Notes: generated by a model from the letters alone, not told the origin. DNA of 64,000 bases from Nereocystis luetkeana (GCA_031213475.1 JARUPZ010000017.1:1520669-1584668); one strand, 5' to 3'; shown: positions 1-11,607, counted from the first letter of the stretch. Numbers and translations: made by a program.

Positions 1-600
1 TATGCTGATAGCTTATTTCGGTTCTTCGGCATTTGGGTTGTGAGACCACAATCCGCCCACCGCTTTTGTTCCGCAATGGGCCAAACTTTGGCCGAAGGTT
101 TACAGCAGCTGTAGTACCACAAACAAACGCACACTCTCGACACCACACTGCCCCTCACGACCATATCTTTCGGCAATCAATCGAAGAATAGGGGGAGGGG
201 CAGGTCCATTTTTTTTAATGTTTCGCGACTCTCCGGTCGGTAAGGAAGGGAGACTCTTAAATCGTATGGGGAATAAATGTTTTTGCACAGCAGTTTTTTT
301 GTATGGATTGAACAGCCCCGGGCTACGAGGTTTTGTAGTATTTTCGATCTATCTAACAAATCTCTAGAAATCTTCGACTTCCTCGCAACAAAGCTGTTCG
401 TGGCAAGGCTGTTCGTGGTCGATCAATCTCATTTCTTCCCTCACACGAGGATATTATATGTGTATATCCCACTCTGCAGGCGGGTTGCAGCCCCGCGACG
501 CATTCTCGTTCACGCTCGCTAGCGTGCACTAAACGTTCGATTTCGAGAGCACACACTCCAAAACCCAGAGTTCAAGCAAAGTTAAAAAATGCGTTCTCCT
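1..600 (-). repeat. Inverted partial copy of the duplicated block
   Basis: Read on the minus strand, this stretch matches about 16,390-17,080 and, more weakly, 37,440-37,990. Shared landmarks include the run reading GTAGACCTTCGGCC, the segment with TGCAACCCGCCT, and the GTTGCGAGGCC motif. It is a third, opposite-oriented copy of the left end of the large duplication and is cut by the window edge. It lacks the MITE found at 16,620, so it provides an empty-site reference. It contains no gene I recognise. Confidence 0.8.
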
Positions 601-1029
601 ACTCGTTCTTTTCGGACAGGAAGACTGTTTGGATTTGCGATCTTCACAGCTAGCTGAAAATGCGGTCGGGTCGAAATCTGAAGCTCAAAATCTGAACCGC
701 ATAAAATCAACCTCTGGTAGCACCTCGCACGAATGTTTCCGAATTTGGTCGCGGCCAGACAAACAGTCATATATATTATGCTGATGATATAAAACGTAGT
801 ACAGTATGTTCTTACCAGTAGTAGTCTGATACGTTATTTTCCATGTGTGGTGCAGGGATATAATTAGTGTTGGTCCGGTGTCTGTTGCGGGTAGCGCGTC
901 AGATGGCCGGAGGCCAAAGCATTGCGATATGTGCGCGAGTACTGCTGTATATATATATGCCCGAAACGGATAGAAAAAGGGCCTATAAAAACAAAACGCT
1001 TGCAGCGAATTCAAAAGTGGGGCCCTGTT

Positions 1030-1215
1030 TTTTTTTTTTGCCAAAAGCGAACTTGAAACACAGCGGTGTTGTTTCAAAAACACAATCGCCTCTACGTTAC
1101 GGCGAACAAAAAAGGCCCGAGCATTTTTTTGCCAAAAGCGAACTTAAAACACAGCGGTGTTGTTTCAAAAACACAATCGCCTCTACGGCGAACAAAAAAG
1201 GCCCCAGCATTTTTT
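1030..1215. repeat. 91-bp tandem repeat, two copies plus remnant
   Basis: A unit beginning GCCAAAAGCGAACTT starts at 1,040 and again at 1,131, with a few substitutions and one small indel. A third partial unit begins near 1,209. T-runs precede each unit. The open frames across it are by-products of the repeat. Confidence 0.8.
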
Positions 1216-3330
1216 TGGGCCGGGGGCCAAAACGTTACGACCGCAAAATCGCGTGTTGCGCTGCCTCAAAAGCATGCGGGACACTTTGCAGTATCATAAC
1301 ACCAGGCCCTCCGCGGCTGTTGTTGCGGAAAACGGCTAATAGTTTGACTGAAATGTTGCGCCAGTTGAACAGCGCACCAGCTAATTATTACATCCCTGGT
1401 CCCTGATTCGGTGGTAATGTATGTTTGGGTTGTCTCTCCCACATCTTCTTCTATTGATGACGGGCCACGACAATTTGTTTTGTTTCGCACCACCTGCCAC
1501 CAACCTTATACCAGGTACTTGTTGTATGCATTTATTTTCAAATGACTAAATAGAGCCGGTTTATTGTTTTGACCTGTTCGCTCCCGGCAACCGTTATTAT
1601 CATTATAATAGCCACTACCTGGTACAGCACTTAATATTATGTTCTATATTGGGATCACATACAGCGGTATAGTTTCAAATCAGCCATCCATCTATCCGTG
1701 GTTCCGAGATAACGGGGCCTGAAAAAGGTCACTCCGTTCGCAAATATCGGCACATACATATCATGATGACCCTTATAATCATACGAGGTATGATATGTAT
1801 ATACAGGACGCTTCGCTCCGCGGGCGGCCTACGCCGCCCGCTACGCTCGCTCTGGAAGGAAAAAAGTACTTCAAATTATGCGAAGTGACAGAGGTCCACG
1901 ATTGAGTTTAGGTCGTAATTAATTGTAAACCGGCGACTTGATAATGCAAAGAGTCCCGCCGCCATGCTTCAGGAAAAAACAGCTCCGACGTCAGCTTGGA
2001 TGCCACATACATACGTATACGCTTCGCGTCGCGGATGTCGTACGTACGTACGTACATACACCCCCGGTAGAGTACTACTGTCTGTAATTATTTTCTTCTT
2101 CCGATATGCTCTTATGTCTGTACTGTATGTACGAAGAAAGCGCAAGCACAGCACGGCACAGCAGCAAAAACAATGAAAATGAAACTGAAAACTCGGAAAG
2201 GAAAAAAAATCCCCGTCCCCTCTCCTGTAATATTTTTCGGCCTGATTGAAACACCTTACACCCGGTCGAAAAGAAGAAAATAAACAAATCACACAGAAGA
2301 CCTTCTCTCTCAGCCTCGTGCGCCGCCCGCCCCTCTCGCGAGCGCCTCGCTACCGATTCGGTCCGGTTAAAGCTTTTATCACTCTCTGCCACAATCAGCC
2401 CCGTCGCCCGCCCCGCGTGAAGCCCGGTGCTCACCGTGGCCGTCGTTCGCCAGCTCGATAACGTTGGTGTTCAAACTGCGCACCTCCCTCCTTCAACTGT
2501 AGCGTGGTCGCAAAAATAAGCACCGCTTGAATATTATCTTGCCCTCTCGAACGACCTTTATAAACTCGTACATACTCTATCAACAATCCTAAATCGAAGC
2601 CAGACAAAGCCCGTTCATGCACCCCTCGTGTCTTGAGGCACACGCGACGCCTAGGCACGAAAGCGGCGACCGCACTCCTTGCAACCCCCCCTCTACCCGC
2701 CCGCACCCGCTGGCACCCGCGACGGTGCCGGGTCCTCCCGCGATGCCGTGCTCGGAGAACACGCACGCACACGAAACGAAAGAAGAAAAAAGGGAGAAAA
2801 GGCCGAGAAAACAAAGAACTGCTGGAAAGGTCCGGCAATAAATGAATGGAGGCGGTTTGGAAGTGGGAGCTCTGAGAGGCCAGGGATGCATCAACCGAGC
2901 ACGCTCAGGGGTTGTGATCTAAGTATGTACTTCTATATGTTCTACTAGGTGTGTGTATAAAGTACAGCACTCTAGGCCTACGATCCATCGTTGTTGTGGT
3001 TGACTCATCTTACAAACTTCTTCCTGTATCTTCCTCTCCTTCGTGTTTTGTTTCGTCCTTCGTCCGTGCAGCAGCTAGCTGTATGCCCTTCCTGAGTACG
3101 TATGTTTTCCGTCTACAATAAATAGCAGCCTTTCTGAACTCCTTGCGTCGGTTGCGTTTTCTTTCATTTCAGATTTTGTATCAGTATTTTTTATTATCTT
3201 CCGGTTTTGCTTGTGTTGTTGTGTTCGTTTACCCGGTACGCTGGCATTTCACTTGGCGCTTTAATTTGAGATAATTATTGTTTTTGGTTTTCCTCTCTCA
3301 GCTGTGACCACAGAAGACTGCAGTATCTTT
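1216..3330. other. Non-coding stretch, no recognised gene
   Basis: No recognisable protein or RNA gene is seen. The part from about 2,260 to 2,800 is GC-richer than its surroundings and has several overlapping open frames on both strands, but none resembles a known family. A perfect 9-bp stem hairpin lies at 1,820-1,841. Confidence 0.5.
1820..1841. repeat. GC-rich hairpin
   Basis: The arms GCGGGCGGC (1,820-1,828) and GCCGCCCGC (1,833-1,841) are perfectly complementary around a 4-base loop. They are flanked by the look-alike runs CGCTTCGCTCC and TACGCTCGCTC. The function is unknown. Confidence 0.6.
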
Positions 3331-3333
3331 CTA

Positions 3334-3451
3334 TTACGGGGGACCATACTAGATACCTGGTAGGACCTATGGTACACACAAAAACCTGTATATATTTCGC
3401 TATTTTTATAAACTATATTTGGTTCTATTTACTGTGTATGGTCCCCCGTGA
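3334..3451. mobile_element. TA-MITE copy 1 (TTACGGGGGACC ends)
   Basis: Terminal inverted repeats TTACGGGGGACCATA and TATGGTCCCCCGTGA bound a 118-bp non-coding element, flanked by TA on the left and a mutated TG on the right. It belongs to the same family as the elements at 16,620, 33,007 and 39,865. TA target duplication and short perfect ends fit a non-autonomous Tc1/mariner-type element; the superfamily is an inference from the flanks. Confidence 0.8.
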
Positions 3452-4400
3452 TGGGATACGGAATCAGGACGGACACTGGGCGTACTGGTGAAGCCGAGTA
3501 GGAAGGCCGATTTAATGTGAAGACAATCACATATTACAACGACAACAACAACACAGCTTGTCAATAGAGTTTTTATCGCATGCAGCAGTCTTCGTCCCGG
3601 GATAACGGCGCCTGATAAACACAATCAAGTCGGCGTATATAGTGCATACCTGTGGTACAGCGTAAGTCATCAAGCTTAAACCGTATATGTATGAACTGCA
3701 GAGTCGAGCTATTACTACGAGTCATAGAGAGCCTACTTTCGAGCGCCATAAGTCAGGTGCAACACAAACAGGTTGTGTTCGCACAGTAGACTACTGTACC
3801 GTCATTTATTTGTGAATCGGCCATAATCCTGCTGAAGATGACGCGAGTGCGGTCCCGTTCGTACAGGGGTGTTTTTATTAGTAGTGCCTGTGCACTATAC
3901 CCTGGTATGTAGTAGTGCTGCAGCAGCTAAGCTGTTGTTTTTTTGGGTGTCGACCATATATACAATGATCAATCTCGGTTTGTGCGAGATAAGGGGGCGA
4001 TGCAGAAAGAAAGGACCGTGCCCAGTAGGCCCCCGCGAAAACGTCCTCACTAGTTATGCATATATTATTCGAAGCTACAGCCGTGATCCACAGCCACAGC
4101 CAAAGTGGGGGGTGATATGAAAAGTTTCGTTCGTCCGTGAGTTTATGGGGGGGGGGGGGTAGAGATAAGCCACACACCTATAAAACGCGGACCTGTCACG
4201 AACTACTGTATCAACAACGACACCGCGGCAGCAGCGTTCTATATCAGTACAACCTTCAAAATACCGGCACTATACGCCTGTTGGTCGGGACTGAGTTGCC
4301 ATATCTTTGCACGTGTTGTTGGGGTTGTTATTGTTATTGTTGTTGTTGTTGTTGTTTTTGTTGTTGTTCACAGCCTGATTTGCACGTTACAATGAGGGCG
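3452..4400. other. Non-coding stretch
   Basis: Nothing recognised. It contains a run of G at about 4,146-4,159 and a (GTT)n tract at about 4,317-4,368. Confidence 0.5.
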
Positions 4401-4965
4401 GTTGTATGCTGGTATGCCTGGTACTCTTGGTACGATAGCAAGCGAGTGGGATGTGCATATCGGCTGCTGGTGTGAGCTTACATTATGAGCAGAATTCCTG
4501 GTCTTCTTGGTGTGATAGCATGCCTAAGATGTTTGCAAACCGGCTGTTGTTGGGGTTGTATGACAGTATGCGTGGTAGTCTTGGTATATGATACGAGCAT
4601 GCTGGGATGTGAGCAAATTGTCGACTACTGGCTAGCGGGATGGCCACGTGAACGCCCCCGCTGATCGACCTCAGTGAAGGTGAGCACTGATGAGCGTAGC
4701 ACCTTGCAAGTGGAGGCAAGCACTTGACATTGTGCTATCGCTGAGAGGAAGGCGCAGGTCAGCTCCCCCCTGAGGTTTGGATACTGTGGGGTTTCCTGGG
4801 GTTCGGTATGTTCGCGTGCTGTGGGGAATCCTGGAGTTTGGTTTTGCGACGAGGTGAGCGCCCCCGTGGGTTGAGTTCAGTAAAGGTAAGTAGCACCTAA
4901 CATTGAAGATGAGCACTCCTCGTTGCGGGGAGAGATGGTGAGCTCTTCCCCGAGGCTTGTGCTTT
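4400..4965. repeat. Two adjoining degenerate tandem repeats
   Basis: From about 4,404 to 4,640 three diverged units of roughly 75-85 bp share the pattern of CTGGTA/CTTGGT, a GCATG/GCAAG core and CGGCTG. From about 4,649 to 4,960 two units about 205 bp apart share GTGA[AG]CGCCCCCG, followed by TCAGTRAAGGT and AGCACCT. Both arrays are non-coding and lie just left of the copia insertion. Confidence 0.55.
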
Positions 4966-5050
4966 GCTGGGTGCTTTGCTGGGTTTCAAGGGGCTTGTTT
5001 GTGTTTACTCCGTTTTGTATTGGGTAATTATCAGTACAGCACAGTACTGT

Positions 5051-5308
5051 TGTTGATTGATCTCCATAGGTATAGACGCAGCTGGCACGGGAACGCGTGG
5101 TTGACTCCAGACAATAACACGGAACTTCTCTTATATATATTATTACGTATCAGTGCTGTCGAGTGACTCAGGTGGCGGCGCATCCACACGATTATCCATC
5201 ACATTGCAGGCACAATTAATCTCCCGCTCTTATAATCCCACATCAATATATGGAACTCCCTGATACTAAATGAAACATCTACGTCGTGTCTATTGAGCAC
5301 AGTCAATA
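5051..5308 (-). repeat. 3' LTR of the copia element
   Basis: 258 bp, about 99% identical to the partner at 11,608-11,865. On the element's strand it begins TATTGACTG and ends CAATCAACA, so the outer dinucleotides are TA...CA rather than the usual TG...CA. Both LTRs agree on this. Confidence 0.95.
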
Positions 5309-5316
5309 TCCCCCCT
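5309..5316 (-). other. Polypurine tract of the copia element
   Basis: On the minus strand the sequence GGGGGGA lies directly against the 3' LTR, where the primer for plus-strand DNA synthesis is expected. A second similar run (complement of ATCCCCCCAGG) lies about 40 bp upstream, near 5,344. Confidence 0.75.
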
Positions 5317-6108
5317 GCTCACTATACACGGACCATACTTCAATATCCCCCCAGGTCGGCAAAATGACAATGTACGACTTTCGCTGGGTCGATATATCTC
5401 TTCTTTATGACCAACTCATATGAACTTCAGAAACTCAAATACCCAACATGTGACTCAAAAATCAAATTCTCGAATCAACACTCAAATCCTCAAACCAGTA
5501 TTCAAATGCTCAAATCCATAGCCTCTCTCCGTTGCAAACATTTGAAAATACCGAAATCCAATGCCAGGTAAAACGGCATTCTTCTCGGATTCAGCCAGGT
5601 AAAACGGCATTTTCTGCGGAATTGATTTTAATATATCACAGTGTCTCTTCAGTTCTACCGACCTCTCTCAATTTCCGAATACTATCCAGACCTTCCCTCG
5701 TCGGAAAACATTTTCATGTGGACCGCACACGCCCCCAGGCGCTTCCTAGTCTCACTTCAGCCTTGTCAAAAACCTAAATCACAAGTATCATCAGAAAAAT
5801 ACCACAGGAGTGGTCATGCCAATCAAAATAAAATCAAGTCAAGAAACTTAATGCCAGAGATCGCGAGGAACCCCGTTCCTCCGGACAAGAGTCTCCCCTT
5901 ATCCCCTACTCCCGCCATAGATACACAGATCGCGACGGTAATGCGAGATAGCACATAGGTTTCCCCACTAGAAATTTATTTGACGTTGTGACCACTCGGA
6001 AAACACCAAAAAAACTTTTAAAATCCGTCACCAGAAACAAAACGATTTTATAGTTCAAACACATTCTTCACTCAAGAAAGTAAAATAAAACATCTCGGAA
6101 ACAAGGCG
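5317..6108 (-). other. 3' untranslated region of the copia element
   Basis: About 800 bp between the pol stop and the polypurine tract. It contains short repeated CTCAAAT-type motifs near 5,430-5,520. No gene is seen. Confidence 0.6.
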
Positions 6109-7773
6109 TCAAAGGTTCATCAGAAAATCCCGGTGGTAACGAAAAACCATGTTGTTGAGCGGCTTTGTTAAGAAGTCTGCGCGCTGCTCCTCCGACTCTA
6201 CATGGGTAATAACAAACTCCCCCTTGGAAATAAGCTCTCGCAAAAAGTGGTGTCGAACGTCGATGTGCTTAGAATTCGACGTGCACACTGGGTTTTGTGC
6301 CAGGTGCCTTGCCCCCTCGTTATCCTCGAAAACCGTAATGCATCGCTCCCCGAACCCCGGAAAAATGAAACTCCAAACGTAGCGCAAGAACATCGCCTCC
6401 TTGATAGTGTCTGCTAGTGCTACATATTCAGCCTCAGTGGTCGAGAGCGTAACGCATTTCTGCGTCCTAGAAAACCAGCACACACACGCCCCAGCACACA
6501 TGATAGCTCCACCTGAAACTGACCTCCTGTCAGTGGCTTTGTTGGCGTAGTCCGCATCCGCAAACGCTACCAGTTCAAGCCCGCTACCCTTCTGAAACGT
6601 AATGCCGAAATCACTCGTAGAAAAAACATACTCTAAAATACCGACCGCTGTCTCCCAGTGTACTTCCCTCGGCCTATTCGTGTACCTCGCTACCGCCCTC
6701 ACCGCGTTCGCAATATCCGGTCGTGTTTGGTTCGCAAGCCACATCAAGCACCCCACCAACTCGCGGAAAGGCCAATCACCCACGAGTTCATTCTCGTCGA
6801 ACTCTTCGAGCTTCACACCAGTCGAAAGTGGATTATTCCTCCCAGAACTAACACCAAACCTCGCCGCGGTCCTTTCAGCGAACGCCTGCTGCGAAATCGT
6901 CAAAGTACCAGCATCCCAATCCCTCGAAAAACAACAACCAGCATACCACCGCAACTCGCCCAGATTGTTGATCGGAACAAGGAACAAGGCTGTTCAGGTC
7001 TTCACATAACTGATCGCACCTAGCCTTGCGCCCTACAGCAAAAATATCATCCACATGAACCACTGTTACTATGGAGACAGAGCCCGACTCGACCAACCTC
7101 ATGACACACGCGTCAGCGGGGCTCTGCTCAAAGCCTAGACTCTTCATGTGAGTGAGAAGGTGGTTGTGCCACGACCTCGACGCTTGCTTCAAGCCATAGA
7201 GACTGCGGTTCAACCTGACTACCTTACCGGACATTTCGCCGCAGCCAGGGGGCAGTCGCATGAAAACATCCTCATCCAAACTCGACTGCACGAACGCTTG
7301 CTCAGCATCAAAATGACACAAATCCAGACCCAACTCGCACGCAACGGCACCCAGCAAACGGAAACAAGACGCTGCAGGGGTCGGAGCAAAAGTCTCAAAG
7401 AAATCAATACCCTCACGCTGCTTGAAACCTCGTGCCACCAGCCTTGCTTTCGCCCGCACCACATCACCATGCTCGTTGGACTTCCAGGCGAACACCCACT
7501 TCGCCGAGATGACGTTGAGCCCCTCTGGTTGCTACGTCGCTTCAAACGTCCCCGCGTCCGCCAGTCCATGATATTCCTTGTCCATCGCCTGCCTCCAGAT
7601 CGTCGAATACTCGTCCACACACGCTTCAGCATACGAGTTCGGCGTCGAAAGCTCGCTTGCCGGGCGCGTGGGAAGGGGAGGATTCTCGCGCGGTGGGGCT
7701 TGGTGGAAAAGTACATGGCCTATACCTTCCCGTGCTGCCATCAGCGATAGCAGCCCATGCCCCATAGCCTCGC

Positions 7774-8050
7774 GGTTCCGCGCGGTCTCCCCTCTTGTCC
7801 GCCCCCTCAGAACGTCCCCTTCCTCCGGGTGTCGTCCAGCTTCCCCCACTGTCCGACCACCCTGCACATCGCCACCACCCTACTGGTCCCGTGCAGTCTC
7901 CCCCCTTGTCCGCCCCCTCAGTACGTCCCCTTCCTCCGGGTGTCGTCCAGCTTCCCCCACTGTCCGACCACCCTGCACACCGCCGCCACCTTTCTGGTGC
8001 CGTGCAGTCTCCCCCCTGGTCCGCCCCCTCAGTACGTCGCCATCCTCCGG
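7774..8050 (-). repeat. 111-bp coding tandem repeat inside pol
   Basis: Units start at 7,774, 7,885 and 7,996, giving two full units and a partial one of exactly 111 bp (37 codons). They lie in the linker between integrase and reverse transcriptase. The unit length keeps the frame. One unit carries a TAG where its neighbour has AAA. Confidence 0.88.
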
Positions 8051-8102
8051 GTCCGGGATATAAGAACCCAGTTCCCGAGCAGCACGCTGCGAAAGCTGTG
8101 GC

Positions 8103-8340
8103 TGCGATGACTGCTGCGGCGGCGACGGCGATGATCTCGGCGGCGACGGCGACGGCGGCGGCGGCGTCGGTGGCGACGGCGGTGGCGGTGACGGTGGCAG
8201 TGGCGGCGGCGGTGACGATGGCGGCGGCAGCGACGGCGACGGTGACGGCGGGGGCGTTGGCGACGGCGACGGCGGCGGCGGCGGCGGCGGTAGCGGCGGT
8301 GATGACGGCGGTAGCGGCGGCAGCAGTGGGGATGGGACGG
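8103..8340 (-). repeat. Triplet-rich tract (GGC/GAC type) in pol linker
   Basis: Imperfect GGCGGCGAC-type triplets run for about 240 bp. In the frame leading into RT they encode a proline/serine-rich linker. In the frame coming from integrase they read as arginine-rich, so the frame is lost within or just upstream of this tract. Confidence 0.85.
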
Positions 8341-9906
8341 TAATTCGGGCCATACGTCAGGGCCTCTCAGAGGCTCCGGCGTACCCGGGGGCGGTGGGGA
8401 CGGCAACGGCGGCGGCGGGGAGCTCTCCTCCTCCGAAGGCAGTAACCCCACGAACGGCTTCCTCGGGTGCTCCCAAGTGACGTCGCGGGAGAACGACCTC
8501 CGGCCAGATGCCAGCAGAATCTTGCTGCAGTCAGCTGCGTGGTGGTTGCCGCCGTTGAAGTAGAAACAAGCCTCCGCCTTCGGCTCGGTCTTCAAGCTCC
8601 TCCTGACGTGGTGGAAACCTGGCTTCAAAAATGGGAGCAGCCGCGCAAACGGTGCTCTCCCGTAAAATTTGCGGTACGGCGAGTGCATTTCCGGCTTGTC
8701 CCTCACCCTTGCCGTCATGTTGATGACGTCGCTCGCGCACACGCAGGACTCAGCCCAAAGGGGCTGCGTCGCCGGCATCCTTGTATCGCCGAACAGGCGG
8801 GGGGCCTCCAGGCGGGACGCCATTGCAAGCTCCAGCGTCATCGCAATTCGCCGCTCGACCACGCCGTCATGCTTCGGAGAATCGACGGGCGTGTGCTCGC
8901 GGCGGATACCGTGGTGGTTGAGCAGCTCCACGAACTCCGCCTTGGCGAACTCGGTGCCGTTGTCCGAGCGAAGACACTCCACGATGGACGGAACACCCTT
9001 GGCGTTGACGTCGGCCAGAAAACCAGCGAAGACCTTCGGGACGTCGGACTTCCGCTTCAAGAAATACGGCCATCCCAGTCGCGAGTAGTCGTCGACGATC
9101 ATCATCATGTACTGCGCACCGCCAGCAGACGTCGACTGCTGTCCCGACAGATCCACGAACAGACGTTCCAGAGGCCTGGTGGAGCGGCACTCGGTCGTCC
9201 ACGGTACCGCCATCCTCCTCCCCTTCGCCTCAGAACATCTAGCACACGAAACCAACTCCCCAAAAACCTTAATGCCCATCTGGCGTGCCGTCTCACGGAG
9301 AGTGTCAGCATGGGAGTGGGCAAGGGAAACGTGAAGGTCGTTAATATCAATCCTCCGCATTTTTCCGGGAGCCAAAACAGCGGCAGCAATCGGGGTCTCT
9401 ACAGTCCGCGTGGGGTCTACGTACGAACCTGCGTCCTTACGCATAAAGGACAATTGCCCATCCTGGGAATCTAAAGTCACCGGGCATTTCAGCATTACTG
9501 CGTGAAGTGAAAACAGGTTGAACCGAACACCGGGCACGTAGGCTACGTCCAAAGGCCTAACCTGGACATCACACTGCGGGCTGTGCATTACCATCGGAAT
9601 CTGTCCGAAGTACTCGACCTTCAGTGACCTCATGTCACCGACGACCAAACTACTCTTACCGGGGGGAGGGGGGTAACAGCCTACCATACCAAAGGGGTTA
9701 TCAGTTACGTGAAAGGTTGCACCCGAATCCGCCACCCACTCTTCCCTCCCACTAGCCCAAAACAAATCGTCGCTAAAAATACTCTTGCCTTGGTGCGCAA
9801 ACTGCGCGGTGAGGAGGTGCGGGTCGAACGTAGGCGTAGGGTTGCCGTTGTTCGCTGGGCCAGGGGAAGGGAAAGTGCTCGAGGAGGGTTATTGTGACGG
9901 GAAAGC

Positions 9907-11535
9907 TCAGGCTGAGGTATACCAACCACTGCCGTAGGGCGTCTCCTGCTGCCAGCCACCTCCGTAGTATATTTGTTGAGGGGGAGGGGCAACAGTACTC
10001 GGGACTGCGACGTTCATCTGCGGGGCGGCTACCGGGCAAGCTGCGACGTAGTGGCCGTGTTTGCCACACCGAAAACAGACCCCCTTGCTCCTCGGTTGCG
10101 TGTTGTTCGGCGGGAAACCCCAGCCCGCCGGAGTCATTACGGGCGGCGGGGGCATAGGGGGCATTGCCCCTGGTGGTGGCTCGGTAGGTACCCAACCCAT
10201 GGGCGGGACCGCCCCACCCGCACCAAAGGGGTCGGGGCCGGAGTTATCCCAACGGTACCTGCAGGTCACGGCATCCCAACGCCATTTGGGGCTGGTAATT
10301 CCCCCCGGCGAAGCTCCTCCCCGGTTGCCATCATGCCGACGGGGACGATGCTGCTGCTGCTGGTACTGCTGTTGCTGGGGTTGTTGCTGCTGCTGCTGGG
10401 GTCGCTGCTGCTGCTGCCGCTGCTGCTGCGGTTGCTGCTGATACTGCTGCTGCTGTTGATACTGCTGCTGCTGCTGCTGCTGCTGATACTGCTGCTGCTG
10501 CTGCGGCTGCTGCCCACCCTTGTACCTCCCGCCTCTCCTGTCCCTCCTTTCCCTTCCTGGACCCGCACCTCCACCACTGGCAGGCTGCGCACCTCCGGCG
10601 TACAAAGCATGCTGGTTTCCCACTCCCTGCACAACCAACGCCTTGGAAACCATCTCTTTATCTGCCCTATCGTTTGCGTACGCATCGCGGATGATCTCAT
10701 CGATCTCGGAACGGGGGATGGACGGGCGGGAAAGAACGGACTTGCTTTGTATCATATATAGAGGCGAGAGGTTCGTCACGATATGTCGGTTAACCTCTTC
10801 CACACTCATCTCACAGCCAAGCATGGCCAGCTCATCTGCTGCCTTATCCACCCTCCCTAGGAACAGCACGGGGTTTTCGTCCTCGACCATTCTGATGGTT
10901 GTAAACTCTCTCTTCAGTCTATGGGTGGCCGCTATTGTCCTTGGCATGTAGTAATCTTCTATTTCCTTCCATGCACCACTTGGCGACATTGCCTTCTGCA
11001 TTCTGAACTCAGCCATTGCGTATCCAGTCATTGCTTCCATCATCAATCCATAAACTAATCGGGCATCCCTAATCTCCTGAGGAGAATGCCTCAATGCTAG
11101 CTCCTCTTCCGACACCCTCACGTCACCAACCATAACAGGGGTTGACGTGCTTAACACATGAAGGCACCCTAGGGATGACAGGTACGCTTCGAACTTGCTA
11201 CGCCACATACTAAAGTGGGCTTCTATGTTATCGAACTTGGGGGGTCTCGACTGGGACAAACTAGGGCGGTATAAAGAAGTGTTTGGTGACATGCCTGGAC
11301 GGGCTCCCAGCCCAGGTGTCGTCACCGTCGATGCTGCTGGTTCCCTCGCAGCTGCTTCTCCTCTCGCCCCCCCACCGGCCCCCCCTTCCATTCCTTCTTG
11401 CGGCGCGTTCCTCTCGGCGCCCAGCTTCTGCTCTTCTATCATCTTCTCCAGGATCTCGATTTTCTCTTTCATCCTCAGCATCTCTTCCACGGCCACGCTT
11501 GTTTCCTGACTATACATGCTATCTGAACTAGACAT
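9907..11535 (-). CDS. gag: copia Gag with zinc knuckle and polyQ tract
   Basis: Structural protein that packages the element RNA into cytoplasmic particles. The first ATG in the open frame is at 11,535; the frame is open to 11,583 but only through a TTG. In order it has an acidic coiled-coil-like N-terminus, a UBN2-type Gag domain (motifs around FSMWRSKFEAYLSSLG and RLKREFTTIRM), a long low-complexity glutamine/tyrosine tract encoded by CAG-type triplets (about 10,330-10,510), a glycine/proline-rich part, and a CCHC zinc knuckle CFRCGKHGHYVAAC near 10,075. It ends at a TGA (9,907-9,909). Pol continues in the same frame, but a TAA follows five codons after the TGA. The frame is uninterrupted, so Gag could still be made. 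Length (~540 residues) is long for copia Gag because of the glutamine tract. Confidence 0.92.
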   Translation of the reverse strand: MSSSDSMYSQETSVAVEEMLRMKEKIEILEKMIEEQKLGAERNAPQEGMEGGAGGGARGEAAAREPAASTVTTPGLGARPGMSPNTSLYRPSLSQSRPPKFDNIEAHFSMWRSKFEAYLSSLGCLHVLSTSTPVMVGDVRVSEEELALRHSPQEIRDARLVYGLMMEAMTGYAMAEFRMQKAMSPSGAWKEIEDYYMPRTIAATHRLKREFTTIRMVEDENPVLFLGRVDKAADELAMLGCEMSVEEVNRHIVTNLSPLYMIQSKSVLSRPSIPRSEIDEIIRDAYANDRADKEMVSKALVVQGVGNQHALYAGGAQPASGGGAGPGRERRDRRGGRYKGGQQPQQQQQYQQQQQQQQYQQQQQYQQQPQQQRQQQQRPQQQQQQPQQQQYQQQQHRPRRHDGNRGGASPGGITSPKWRWDAVTCRYRWDNSGPDPFGAGGAVPPMGWVPTEPPPGAMPPMPPPPVMTPAGWGFPPNNTQPRSKGVCFRCGKHGHYVAACPVAAPQMNVAVPSTVAPPPQQIYYGGGWQQETPYGSGWYTSA

Positions 11536-11607
11536 TTCGGAAGGTTCCCACCTCTCTAGGTTGGCCTCGGCTACGCTTGCCAATAGAAGATCACCGGTTC
11601 ACTAGTG

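Larger units (their letters stand above)
6109..9906 (-). pseudogene. pol: copia pol: protease, integrase, RT, RNase H (broken)
   Basis: The protein would cut the polyprotein, integrate the cDNA and copy the RNA. The protease motif DSGAT lies near 9,729. The integrase has an HHCC zinc part followed by the D-D-35-E triad, seen as FVDLSG, RSDNG and VVERR near 9,150, 8,960 and 8,855. A proline/serine-rich linker of GGC/GAC-type triplets (8,100-8,340) and a 111-bp tandem repeat follow. Reverse transcriptase motifs DAEQAF, LYGLKQAS and VHVDD lie at about 7,310-7,045. RNase H motifs FADADYA, STTEAEY and EDNEGA lie at about 6,560-6,320. Breaks: a frame change in the triplet-rich linker near 8,350, TAG stops near 7,880 and 7,515, and a 7-bp direct duplication (CCTTGTT twice) near 6,990 that shifts the frame between RT and RNase H. 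It reads in the same frame as gag but behind two stops. Called from motifs and order; the family is certain. Confidence 0.93.

Noticed and set aside
867-1406. 179-codon open frame on the plus strand
   Set aside because: It spans the 91-bp tandem repeat; its internal repetition comes from the DNA repeat and no family is recognised.
2431-2838. 135-codon minus-strand open frame in the GC-rich patch
   Set aside because: Low complexity, overlapped by several other open frames, and no motif or splice evidence that would single it out.
8467-9474. 335-codon open frame on the plus strand
   Set aside because: It lies antisense to copia protease/integrase and has no recognisable motifs. GC-rich coding DNA gives such shadows.
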